Shown here: one piece after another, positions 20,771 through 31,300 of the stretch
Layout: each line of letters opens with the position of its first letter
How positions within the stretch are numbered: position 1 is the stretch's first letter
Assembly: GCA_964036045.1 (NCBI GenBank)
Contig: OZ038378.1
Span: forward strand, 182,988,944 to 183,052,943
Length of the DNA stretch: 64,000 nucleotides
From: Eutreptiella sp. 'Long Island Sound 2002'
Taxonomy: Eukaryota > Euglenozoa > Euglenophyceae > Eutreptiales > Eutreptiaceae
Reading direction: 5' to 3'
The notes under the pieces: model-generated
The model's input: only the letters and a program-made list of their open reading frames with translations
The model's database searches: none
Told to the model about the DNA's origin: nothing
Position numbers and translations under genes: made by a program

Positions 20771-21876
20771 ATGTTTGTAACTAACTCCGTGCCCAATGTG
20801 GTGACCCACATTGCATAAGTAAGGTACAAGAGGCCTGAATATTGCCCACAGAGAAACATTGATACTGCTGGTCACCAACTCAAGACAATATCTAGTATGA
20901 AAACAAAGGAACTCAAGGTATCCAATTTGGGTTGTCCTTGAGGGTTTTGGTGAACTGTTCATGCCTTCGCAAAAACACCCATGCATGTTGCCTTAGAACC
21001 TTTGCCAAGACATATTGGAAGCCCTTAATAATGTTGAGCTGCAGTGTTTTGCGAGTTCCCTGTGGTTTGGTGGGGTTGGGGTATGGTTGTGTCCATGCTG
21101 TAAAGGGAGGTGTGGGGGCTACCTTGCAATGTGGTGCTTAAATCCGGCCCATGACATGGGATAAATACCTTTTCCATCCGCTATGGGTGTGTGTGTGTGT
21201 GTGTATGTTCTGCGACAATGTCTCCACGAGGATAGGTTTTTTTCCTTGCCTGCCCCTGACCTGTTTGACCAATAGTTGCTGCATGGGTTGCAGTAGAGCT
21301 CACTCCTGCCCACCTGGGTGCCATGTATGAAATAGAGATCGTCTCCAAGCAGCTTGATCCCCGGGAAGGCTGATGCTGTTCTTTGTAGAGTGCTGGGAAT
21401 GTTGGGTATGCTCTGGGACATAGTGTAGTTTTGCCCAGCTGCCAAGAGAAGTGCACATGTCCAGTTGAACTATGATCATTTTTGTTTTGGTTCTGCATCC
21501 CCTTCCCGTCTACCAGTGTACTGCTGACAGCAATTTGCGATTATACCCAATAACCTGTGGTGGTACATCCTCAACCACCTCACCTCCAGCCCTGTGTTGT
21601 CGTAGATTTTGCAGTCACTGCATTGCAGAGGAGGGTGGGTACTTGAAACGGACTAGCCTGGTGGAAGGAAAAGGATGGGTGAGAGGGTGACATTCCAGGA
21701 AGGGGCAGTCGTAGCTATGGCAATGGCGGTGATACAAAGTGGTCATGTTGCCTGCCTGATCAAGAAAGGGTGTCGTGTGTGCTGTGCGGAAGTTCAGCCG
21801 CTTTGGGCCCCCCACCTGGGAGTATACATTCTTTCTCAAAGTTTGCCACCAACTCAAAAGGATACTATCCTCGCAG
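20771..21876. other. Intergenic, with a short (GT)n microsatellite
   Basis: A GT repeat lies at about 21187-21205. No gene is recognised. 21776-21813 resembles 26315-26352 ('AAATTCAGCCG..T.GGGCCCC'), a minor dispersed repeat. Confidence 0.45.
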
Positions 21877-21983
21877 GCTCCAACAAGACCATCCATCAGG
21901 GACATCTTACTCCACCCCTTGTTTTGGGAAGCAGGCATGGAAGCACTGGTTGGTTTTGTTGGAGATTTCAGTTTTGAACCCTT
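21877..21983 (+). CDS. Possible IRE1/kinase-like exon fragment
   Basis: After a CTCGCAG acceptor the frame reads 'APTRPSIRDILLHPLFWEAG' and then 'MEALVGFVGDFSFEP'. 'R-P-S-x-x-x-I/V-L-x-H-P-x-F-W' followed by a Leu/Phe-rich segment and 'D-F/V-S' is the hallmark of the end of the kinase domain and start of the RNase (KEN) extension in IRE1 and RNase L. No other kinase exon is found nearby and no convincing donor is seen, so this could be a fragment or the tail of a decayed copy. Confidence 0.35.
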
Positions 21984-22496
21984 ACAGCGGTCCACCATCT
22001 TATTCTGTGAGGCTGTACATAGTGCCCCTGTGGTGTGCAGAGTCTTGTGTGCTTGACATGTTCATAGGGGTATTTCATCCACTGTTGGCTAGTGCCCTAA
22101 AGAGTTATTCTATCATGGTGTGAGTTGTTGCATCTAGCTTGTGCCCAGTTTTGTGTTGATTTCCTTGCGATTACTTTGTACTATTTTCGCACTGGTTTGG
22201 TATGGGGTTACAAGCCTCCTCGACCGCTAGTGTCTGAGATTGCCGCTGACCAGTCGCCGCTGGCTAGTATCTTGTGGTATGTCTTGTAGGGCCACCGAGC
22301 CATGGTGACCAGCCAGAGCCATAGTCTTTTTTGTGCCAGATGCTCTTGTTTTGTGGGTTGGGGTGTGTGTTCTTGTTCGAGCGCGAAGCTTGTCCCCTTC
22401 AACTGGGGCAGCAACATAGGGCAAGGTGAGGCGCAGCCGAGCCTTAGCGACAATTGGGGTGGTTGGTGGTTTTGAGGTTGGCTCCGGTTAACCAGG

Positions 22497-22625
22497 GGTG
22501 CATTAGAAGTGAAGGTGCGTGAGAGGTGGCCCCAGAAGCAGCTAGACAGGCGGTTGGAGGAGGTTGCCAAACATAGTTGGACATAGGCTGGGCACCTTGA
22601 AGGGGGGATGGGGGTGGCAGTACAC
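22497..22625. repeat. Dispersed repeat, copy 1 (pair at 25520-25695)
   Basis: Shared blocks: 'GAGAGGTGGCCCCAGAAGC', 'GGCGGTTGGAGGAGGTTGCC' and 'CATAGGCTGGGCACC'. Direct orientation; both flank GC-rich DNA. No coding content. Confidence 0.65.
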
Positions 22626-23329
22626 TGTACGACGACAACCTGGGTGTCAAGCAGCTCAGAAAGCACAACACCAATCAAGTGCTGGACCAGGCCAGGTGCT
22701 TGGTGTCAGCCAAATGGCACATGCATACGTGGTGCCCGCCGCCGCGACGCGGACCGCCCCCGCCATCGCCGGCGGGAGGCGCACGCTCCAATAGCAATGG
22801 CTCAGGTCTATTTTGGCACCCCATACCCCACGGTTGTATCGCTGTCTGCAACTGGTGGCACCCAGTGGCCTCTCGCCACTTACGGCCCTCCTTCCCTTGA
22901 ACCCTTTTCCTCCATAGGCAGCAGCACCCATCAACCTCTCGCCACCTGCATGGCTATCCTTACTTCCCTACTCACCCTTCCTTTCCTTTGGGAGGTTTTG
23001 CCAACAGAACCCCCGGACTGTCCCTGTTTCACTGCTCTGTGTCGGATTCACCCAGACGAGGGCAACTGCCCTCACCATTGGCCAAGTGCGTCCAAGTCAA
23101 CACCCCATACCTCTGGTGGGGGACCCCTCCCCAACGGCGGCTTTGGGGCCCAAGATGTCCACTTGCGGGGTCACTTCCCCTAGGGGGCACATAACAACCT
23201 TCGGCCTGTGTGTTCCCGCTCTCAGTCCTTCTAGTGGTGAGTGCATCATGTGCACTCCTATACCCCCTTGGGTTTGTAGTGTGTGTATTGTTTGTCCAAT
23301 CCCACGCATGGCATGGGTGCCACCTGGGG

Positions 23330-23975
23330 TGGTTGGTGGGGCCGTGTTTCGTGTTGTGCTGGTGCTGGCGCCGGTTCTTGGCCCGTCGCCCTGGTGTGTG
23401 TGCTCCGCTGGTGCTTGGCCCGCCGCCTTGCTCGGGCTGTTGTGTTGGTGCGTTGCCCGCCGCGCTGGTCAGGCGTGTTGTGCTGCTGCTTGGCCCGCCG
23501 CCATGGTCGGGCGTGCTCGGCTTGTGCTGGGCCCGCCGCCATGGTCGGGCGTGTTGTGCTGGTGTGTGGCCCGCTGCGGTGGTCGGGCGTGATGTGCTGG
23601 TGTTGGGCTTGCCGCCATGGCCGGGCGTGCTGTGCTGGTGCTGGGCCCGCAGCCATGGTCGGTCGTGCTGTGCTGATGCACCCACCGCCATGGTCGGGCG
23701 TGCTGTGCTGGTGTGTGGCCCGCTGCGGTGGTCGGGCGTGATGTGCTGGTGCTGGGCCCGCCACCATGGCCGGGCGTGCTGTGCTGGTGCGCCCGCCGCG
23801 GTGGTCGGGTGTGCTGTGCTGGTGCTGGGCCCGCCGCCATGGTCGGTCGTGCTGTGCTGGTGCGCCCGCCGCCATGGTCGGGGTTGCTGTGCTGGTGCGC
23901 CCGCCGCGGTGGTCGGGCGTGCTGTGCTGGTGCTAGGCCCGCCACCATGGTCGGGTGTGCTGTGCTGGGATATGT
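23330..23975. repeat. GC-rich minisatellite, about 33-36 bp unit
   Basis: Some eighteen units are built from 'GGTCGGGCGTGCTGTGCTGG', 'TGC' and 'GGCCCGCCGCCATGG'. Variants with CGGTGG alternate with CATGGT, giving a higher-order pattern. Frames stay open on both strands because of the repeat and G/C bias, but show only repetitive Cys/Trp/Arg strings and are not taken as genes. Confidence 0.85.
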
Positions 23976-24199
23976 TGGGTGGGTGGTGATGGTGCGGTTG
24001 TAGGGTGATGGGTGGGGATTGGTGTTGTAGTGGGAATTGCCACAGGGATGCATTGGAAATGGGGGGAGCCCCGCCCCCCCCTCTTCCAAGTTCATCAACA
24101 TCGCTGCGGAGAGGTCATAATTAAATATTCCCCTAGGTCCCTTCCCCTGAACTGGGAACCTGGCCAAGCATGGCATTGCTTGGGAGGCCAAAGGCTCAA

Positions 24200-24340
24200 A
24201 CACCACTACTGAGTCTGGGGGCTCCCCGCCATCCATGTAAACCCCCGGTGCGTAAGAACCAGCAATGCTTTGCCATGCGACCAGTAGCAGTCGTTGGACA
24301 GTGTTTTCAAGCCAAAACGTGCCATGTGACGGGGACACCT
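24200..24340. repeat. Inverted dispersed repeat, copy 1 (pair at 55725-55865)
   Basis: Contains 'GAGTCTGGGGGCTCCCCGCC', 'ATCCATG', 'AAGAACCAGCAATGCTTTGC' and 'GGACAGTGTTTTCAAGCCAA'. The reverse complement of 55725-55865 carries the same blocks in the same order. Confidence 0.7.
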
Positions 24341-24928
24341 TATGGAACGGCGGCAGGCCAACCGAATGGGTGAGACTGCCAGAGCAAGGAATATCTCATA
24401 CGCGGACATGCTCTGCTGTATCCCGGCGCATGTCGGAGGAGGTGGGCCTGCAGATGCAAGTGGCCCAAGTAAACTCAGCCCCATATTGGCGCTGTGTGCA
24501 AGCTCCCCCAGAATCCTAAATTACACCCCTTGTTTTTTGTCCCATGGATGCTGTCAACAACTGACGTGGTCGTCAGGTTTTTACAACAGCTGGTGATGCA
24601 CCGACAACGCTCTGTCATTGAGTGGCGGCGTTTGATGGTCAAACAATGGCGGTTGGTTGTGGACCGACTGCGGTTGATGCCCAATTGCTGGTGATTAGTG
24701 GTGAAATGACAGCGGGTGGGACGGCAAGTTAATGGTTCACTGATGTCACTGAGCGGTCCACATAGGCAGTCACCTGTGTCCCTTTTGGTGGGCATGACCC
24801 CTCTAGTATTCTTCTATTTTAGTGGAGGATCACCCTGGACGCAACAGGGGGAGCAGCATTGTCTCCGCACTGCAACACTAAGAGACATGAATTCACCCCT
24901 ATTCTCTCAGCATCAGCACTTCTGGGCC

Positions 24929-25303
24929 ATGCGGTTTCTGATTTTGCTGCTGTGTTGCCTCGTGGGCCCTGCCAGTCCGAACTGGTTGCTGTTTGACTTG
25001 GTCGCAAACAACTCCCGATTGCTTCACAACATCAGTGCGCACTTGGACCTGTGGCAAGTGCGAAAGGATGGGGCGATGGTGGTGGCATCTGTTGCCGCCA
25101 CGCAGCCGGAGCTGCAGGCGTTCCTGGGCCACAACAGCGGCTGGCAGATTCGCAGAACAGTGGACGTTCTGGAGGCCGCCGACCTGACTGCCAAGGCGCA
25201 CAAGGGGTTTCGCACGCAGGACGACACCCGGTCGTTCCGGGACAACAATGAAATCAGCGCCGCACTGAGAAGCCTTGCAGAGGAGTACCCGGCGTTGTCG
25301 AAG
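24929..25303 (+). CDS. Carboxypeptidase exon 1 (signal and propeptide)
   Basis: Residues 1-125. 'MRFLILLLCCLVGPASPNW' is a signal peptide. 'LDLWQV', 'MVVASVAATQPELQAFL' and 'GWQIRRTVDVLEA' follow the M14 activation-peptide pattern. 'NNEISAALRSLAEEYPALSK' starts the mature enzyme. The donor is AAG/GTATCC, phase 0. An alternative in-frame ATG just upstream (about 24890) would extend the N-terminus but bury the signal peptide. Confidence 0.85.
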
Positions 25304-28300
25304 GTATCCCGCTTCGCTCTGCCGCCTACAGGGCACCCCCGGGCCCCTGCTCCCCACACTTCACCTGCGCGTTTGCCACAGGTCACCCCCTGCCCGCCAC
25401 CACCAGATCGGTATGGCCTAGGACTTCCAGGCGTTCCTGCCACTGGGAAGGAAAGCCTGCGCCCGCATCCGTAGCCATCGGACATACGATCGCAAGCTCA
25501 TGCCCAGGGATGCACCAGAAGGGAAGGGATCTCAGAGGCGGCCCCAGAAGCGGGTAGAGAGGCGGTTGAAGGAGGTTGCCAAAGCGGTTGGGTGCGGTTA
25601 CTGTCGGTTACAAATGCCAGAGGCTGGCATAGGCTGGGCATAGACAGTGGCTGGGCATAGGCTGGGCGCCCTGGAGGGGGGTGGGGGTACCTCCCCCCCC
25701 CGTCCGATGCATCCCTGCTCATGCAAGTCAGCCGGGAAAAGCAGGGGACTTAATGCATCCGCTGTGATGCATTTGTTAAATTTTGCAGAGGGAGTCCTGC
25801 GAAGTGTCTACCTTGCATGCTGAGGGGTGCAGCATGTAGGCTGCTCACTGTGCCAAGCGTGAGTTGTGCTACATGTTCTTGGATTTGGTCCTGATATGGG
25901 CAGACGTTCTGGTGCGCCACTGGTGCCACCATAGGGCAACTGCGCGTCAATAGATCACCCGCCTGTCCTCAACAAGCCCCAGATCCTCTGCCCGTGTGAC
26001 CCTTGTGTTGTACCATGAGTGCAGGAAAGCAATCAATTGGCTGGTTCGTGCGTACCGACCAAATAATGGGCAAATTCCTGCAAATGTTGTATTGTTGCAA
26101 ATACAGTACGTGGTTTTTTGGCACTCGCAAATTTTGGTATTCATGTTGTTGGTACTCCCGAATACGTTGGCACTTGCAAGTGTGATAATTACACTGTGGT
26201 ATTGGGGATGTGGTGGTGGGCTAAGGGGTGGGGCCAGTCATGTTTCATGGTTCACCCTGGGTCCGGCCCCTTCCAAAGCAGTTGCACATAAAGGCATTTT
26301 CCGGAGCGCACTGTGCGCCGTGCGATGTGCGCAAATTCAGCCGTTTCGGGCCCCGGCCAGAAGTAGACGCAAATGCTGACCTTTCCACTGAACGTATCGT
26401 AACAGAGGGCCATGGCAACAATCAGCACATCACAAGCCAAAGAAATGAAGGTTTGAACGTTCAGTTTTCAGCTTTAGGCCATCGCATGCGGTATTTTGAG
26501 TGGATGGTGGGTTTGGGGCATACTTGCTAAGAACACCTGCCAGAACGGCTTGAGACACCCGCCAGCAATTTTCTTGGCACCTGCCAACGCCTGCCGAAAA
26601 TTTGCCACGCACATGTCAGTGCCTGCTGGGGTGTGTGGTGTGTATGCATGCAACAGTAAGCGTGTGATTCTATGATGGGCTGCATTCCATCTGTGTCTAT
26701 GTATGGGGTCTGTGTGTCTGCACTCACGTGTGGGTCTGTGTGTGTCTATGACCAACCTGCTTAACGCCTGCCGACACCTGTCAAAAATTTTCGTGACACC
26801 TGCCGACACCTGCCTCAGCAGGTGTTATCAGCGAGTATGGTTTGGGGTTGGTTCCGGCTGTCCAGCATCATCGTCCGCCTGCCCCCCTAGGTCTATGAGA
26901 TTGGCCGGAGTGTTGAGGATCAGGAAATCTTGGGACTGAAAATCAGCAACACCCCCGATGCCGACGACCCGAACGTCCCCGAAGTGTTGTACGTCGGGGG
27001 CCATCACGCGAGAGAGTGGCTGGCCCAAGAGGTCACAATGGACCTCGCGGCCTATGTTCTGTGCGCGTCCACCAAAGTGGACCGCGTCAAGTCGCTGCTG
27101 AATTCGGTGGAGATGTGGTTCATCCCGGTCCTCAATCCGGACGGGTATCAGTACTCGTTCTCGACGGGGAACCGCTTCTGGCGGAAGAATCGCCAGGTCA
27201 ACTGGGACGGCACGTACGGCGTGGACCTGAACCGGAACTACGAGTATCTCTGGGGCAAGTACGGCGCGTCGGCCCGGGCGAACGACGAGACATACCGGGG
27301 GACGACGTACAACACGGAGCCGGAGATCAACGCGCTCCGCGCGCTGATCGGGTACCGCCCCAGTTCGCAGTTCTACTACCTCCCGGTCACCTCCGCCGAC
27401 ATCCAGTCGACCAGCGGGACCCTCAACGCCCGTACCACGACTCATCTGGATGACACGGTGTGGCCTACGCAGCGCCTCTGACCCCAGTGACTAGTCCCCC
27501 CGGCCCTTGTGCCAGGCCCTCGCACCTCCAGAAAGGACCCCCACGCTCTGGCTGACCGCTAGCAGCCCATGTGGCGCAGCAGCGCCGCTTGTGCGCAAGT
27601 CGCTGTGCTACTCATCGAATGAGGGGGGGGTTGGCACAAGGCCTCGGTATCTGATTGTTTGCCTTTGGCGGCGCCTGTTGGCCTCTCGCCACTGCTCATT
27701 CTGACCCTCTGTGGGTCCGAACGTGTTTTGGTTGTGTCAACGGAGCCCCTGGATGACTTGTCCTGTTTGACTGCTCCAGGGTCGGCTGTCCCAGAGACGG
27801 GCTGTTGCCTGTGCCGTTGACCAGGTGCATCCAGATGCACACTCCGAGTCCATGAGGGTTTGCCGACTCCAGCACTGACTTGTGCGCGCTGGGGTGTGCA
27901 TCTGCAGGATCATTCCTGACAGGGGCTTCTAACAGCCACAATAATTCTTTCCACTTTGTCCTTTCCTTCTCCTCCTTCTGCGCTCTGCACCGGGGGGCGG
28001 TCCCGAACCCCCTGGCCCCCTCTTTGGGGCTGTCACGTGCATATGGAATGGTGTGCGCCGTGAGGAAGTCAACCGCTGGACCCGGACGCCCAGTCATTCG
28101 TGAACAAGCGATGGGAACATTTCAGCTCTAAACCCGCACACCGGCGCGCGAACCCGGAAGCACCAACCGGCACACTTACCGAGCCTGTATGGCAAGCCCC
28201 CCCCCCCCCCCCGGCTCTCGCGACACTGTGGGAGGGCAGTGTTGGGGACCCGGCGGGGGCTGAAGGTATGGATGACGAAGCCGTGACATCAACGAATGTG

Positions 28301-31300
28301 TCGTCACCGCCTCCCCCCCTCGTTTGTAGACGGACAGCCTGTGGGTGCACTGCTTGGCCGTTCTGTCCTCACCGCAGTTGAGGGAGTCGAGAATTTAGGG
28401 CCAATGGATATGAGCCCATGGCAGTGTGGAAAGAGGGAGTGGGAGATGCACGTTCATGCCCATCACAGCATCCGCCTTGGGAGCCCCACGCACGTCCGCA
28501 CAAGCTGGGGTTGGGGGGTGCAGTGATGTGGGCGGGGTGCTTCTCACATTTTATTTTTTCACTGTCATTCTTCTGTGGAGGGCGTCTCCATTGCACATGG
28601 GGAACCCTGCACGAGGAGTGCGCCATGCGACTCTCAGGTCAAGGATAGCATTCATCGTCTGTGTCCCACAGGTGACTGGTGGACGAATATCTCAGCATGT
28701 CAGGCCTTGTTTCGAGAGTACGTTAGCGCGCCGCGCAAAGTTTCCCCTATTTTCCCAGCTGTCCCCTTTCTTCCCCATTTTTTGTCTCCGTTTTGGGGAC
28801 CCCCAAGAAGGCAGGGGTGATGTAGCCATTCCGCCCACAGGTGGGCCCCCGAGACGGCAGGGGTTTGGTAGCCTGGGCTGGAGGAGGGAGTGATGTTTTT
28901 GGGGGTAAAGCGTGGGGATAGATGGCCGGAACATTGATTTGGATGCCGGGCGCACCGGGCGGCGCCGGGTGCTCGCTGGGCAAACGTACCATCTTAGGCT
29001 AGTTTAGTAGAGGCATCCGAACCCGGCCACACCACTATCTCCTTGGGGTACTTCTGTTGTCTCAGCGAAAGGCGCCTACGCCTTTGGCACTGTCACTGAA
29101 GAGAATTTTGTTCTGACTACCGTGCCAATCCTAACTATTTGCGGAAATAATTAATTCCCGGTCCAAGGTGTTGTTTTGTGCAAAAAATAAAAAACGCAAA
29201 AAAAATATTAATTTTTTGCTTTGTGCCCTTCGCAAAAATGGGTTCCGCAAAAAAAAATCGCAAAAAAAAAATTTTGCCCCTGCCCCCCTTTGCAGAAATA
29301 CCACAGTTGTGGGACGGATGCTGTGTTTGCCCCACTGCTTGTTGCCGCAACCCCCCACCCTTCTGTTTCTCAGACCCCATTCTCCTCCTTGCTGTGCTGT
29401 CAGAGAATGTATTATGCAGCCCACGAGCGTCAGGTATTGTGTGAGCACGTTGGACATATTTGAATTTGGATATTGGTGTGCCCCAAAGCAGATAACGGAG
29501 CTAGTTCTGTGCTGCTGGGGTCCATCGTGATTTGATTTTGGTTGTTGAGAGGTAAAAAGGAGTAAACCCGCGGGCCGAGGGTTTCTCCTGGGGGGAAGAC
29601 AGGCCCACTCGCCCAAACCAAGGTAAACAAAACGCGACCACAGGGGTGGCTCGCCAGGCTGTGCGCGCGTAGGTGGTGTTAGAACCCCTTGGGTTCTGGA
29701 CCAACCCGGGGTCCTAACCAAGGGTCTTGTCCCCCGGGCGGGTTCGCTCACACCTTGCGGTAACCACACCTTGTTGCTTGCTTTACAAGAATAAACAACT
29801 GCCACTCGCTCAGTGTCAGTTCCTCATAGTATGAAGACTAGGCCACTGCTTGCTCACAACACAGGCTCTGGGGCAAAGTTTTCCCCTAAAAATCATGGCA
29901 ATGGCAAATACGACATTCAATTCCAACAGGATGGCAATTCTGTGGTCCGCCTTTCTGTGCCCAGGGCCAAATTGCAAATTGCATAGATGAGACTGTCTAT
30001 GTACAGCGGCACTATTATTTGGAACTGGAAATTTGGAACTGGCTCATTGAAAACTCGTAAGGTTGAAGCATCCGAAACACTTGCTTGTTGGTGCTTGTCT
30101 GTGCTATGGACTGCAATCCCAGAGTTCAACTGATCAACATTTGTATGCCTGTGTAGGATTGGACTGCAATCCCAGAGTCCAAGGTACCCCAGGCCCTTCG
30201 CAAAAATGGGTTCCGCAAAAAAAAACGCAAAAATAAAAAAACTTTTGTCTCAATACGCTCCGCAAAAATGGGTTCCGCAGAAAAAAATCGCAAAAAAAAA
30301 TATTTTTCCCCCTGTTTTAAGTGTTGCCGCAAAATTTTGCTTAAATAAAATTCAAAACACCCAACGCAAAACTTAGGATTCCGCAAATAGTTAGGATTGG
30401 CACGGTACTGTTGCTTTGCAGCCTGTGCCTTGCAGGGTAAAGCTCCCCACATCTGCATCCCTCAGCGGGGGGATGCCGCTGCGCAACTGCCATTGTCTCA
30501 GGTGGTGACCGACTGGACGAACACTGATACTTATTTGAATTGGACGGCCCTCTCATTTGAGAGCGGCACGTACCGTGTGGAGCTGGAGCAGGCGTCCAGC
30601 ACCGGCAATGCAGGGGCCACGTACGAACTGGCGTTCGCGAGCTCGGCGGGGACGCACACGCTATCGGGCACCATCGAGTCCACCCGCGACGAGTGGATCA
30701 AACTCGTGGTCGTCGGCACCGTCAGTCTGGTGTTCCCTTCTCGCCTCTGTCCTCGACCCCTGGGGATGCCCCGGAGGACCTCTGTCGGTGTCATCTGCTT
30801 GACCCACGGCCCCTCCATGGACCAAGTGCCCCACATTTCATCGGTTATGGAGCTTTGTGATGTTGCGTAGCTTTGGTGACGTTGTTCCCAGCCCCCGGCG
30901 ATTGTCGTTGAGGACCTATTCTTGTGAAAGCAAAACGCCCCCCCCCCCCCAACCCCCCCACCTCCGCCCCGGATTCTGTTCCGACTCCAATGTCCCTTTG
31001 GGCTGTGTAGCGAAAGGGCGCAGGGGGCAGGGATGGCCCGAGCGAATAATGAAGATTGGGCGCTTGAATGGTGGGCAACGGCCGCGGTATGGCAGGCGCG
31101 GCTGGAGTCTCGTGTGGACATCACGGCCTGCCCTGCCCCGCACCCCCTCCGGTCCCCGCCGTTCGTGCCGACACTTCCTGGCCGAAACCGTTGGTTGACT
31201 GCCGAGCGCTGGCATTTACCCTGCCTCCGGGGGGCAGCCCCTGCGGATGATGGGCCCACCGCTGTCGTTGAGCGGCCGACGAGGACGACGCGTGCGGACG

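Noticed and set aside
19774-20859. 361-codon ORF on the - strand
   Set aside because: It spans an inverted-repeat element and is not preserved in the sibling at 29.1-30.4 kb, whereas the + frame 'DIQFQQ' segment is. Phe/Leu-rich ends come from A/T runs.
23210-23989. Long ORFs on both strands over the 23.3-24.0 kb region
   Set aside because: They are by-products of a minisatellite with few stop codons; repeats of Cys-Trp-Ala-Arg have no known fold.
27352-27483. Extension of carboxypeptidase exon 2 to the stop at 27481
   Set aside because: The extra residues after 'ALRALIG' do not match the family and would remove the third zinc ligand and catalytic Glu; the donor at 27352 joins in phase to later exons.
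30502-30729. Carbohydrate-binding module as an insert in the carboxypeptidase protein
   Set aside because: Phase 0-0 exon in a phase-2 intron would shift the frame of the microexon and exon 4.
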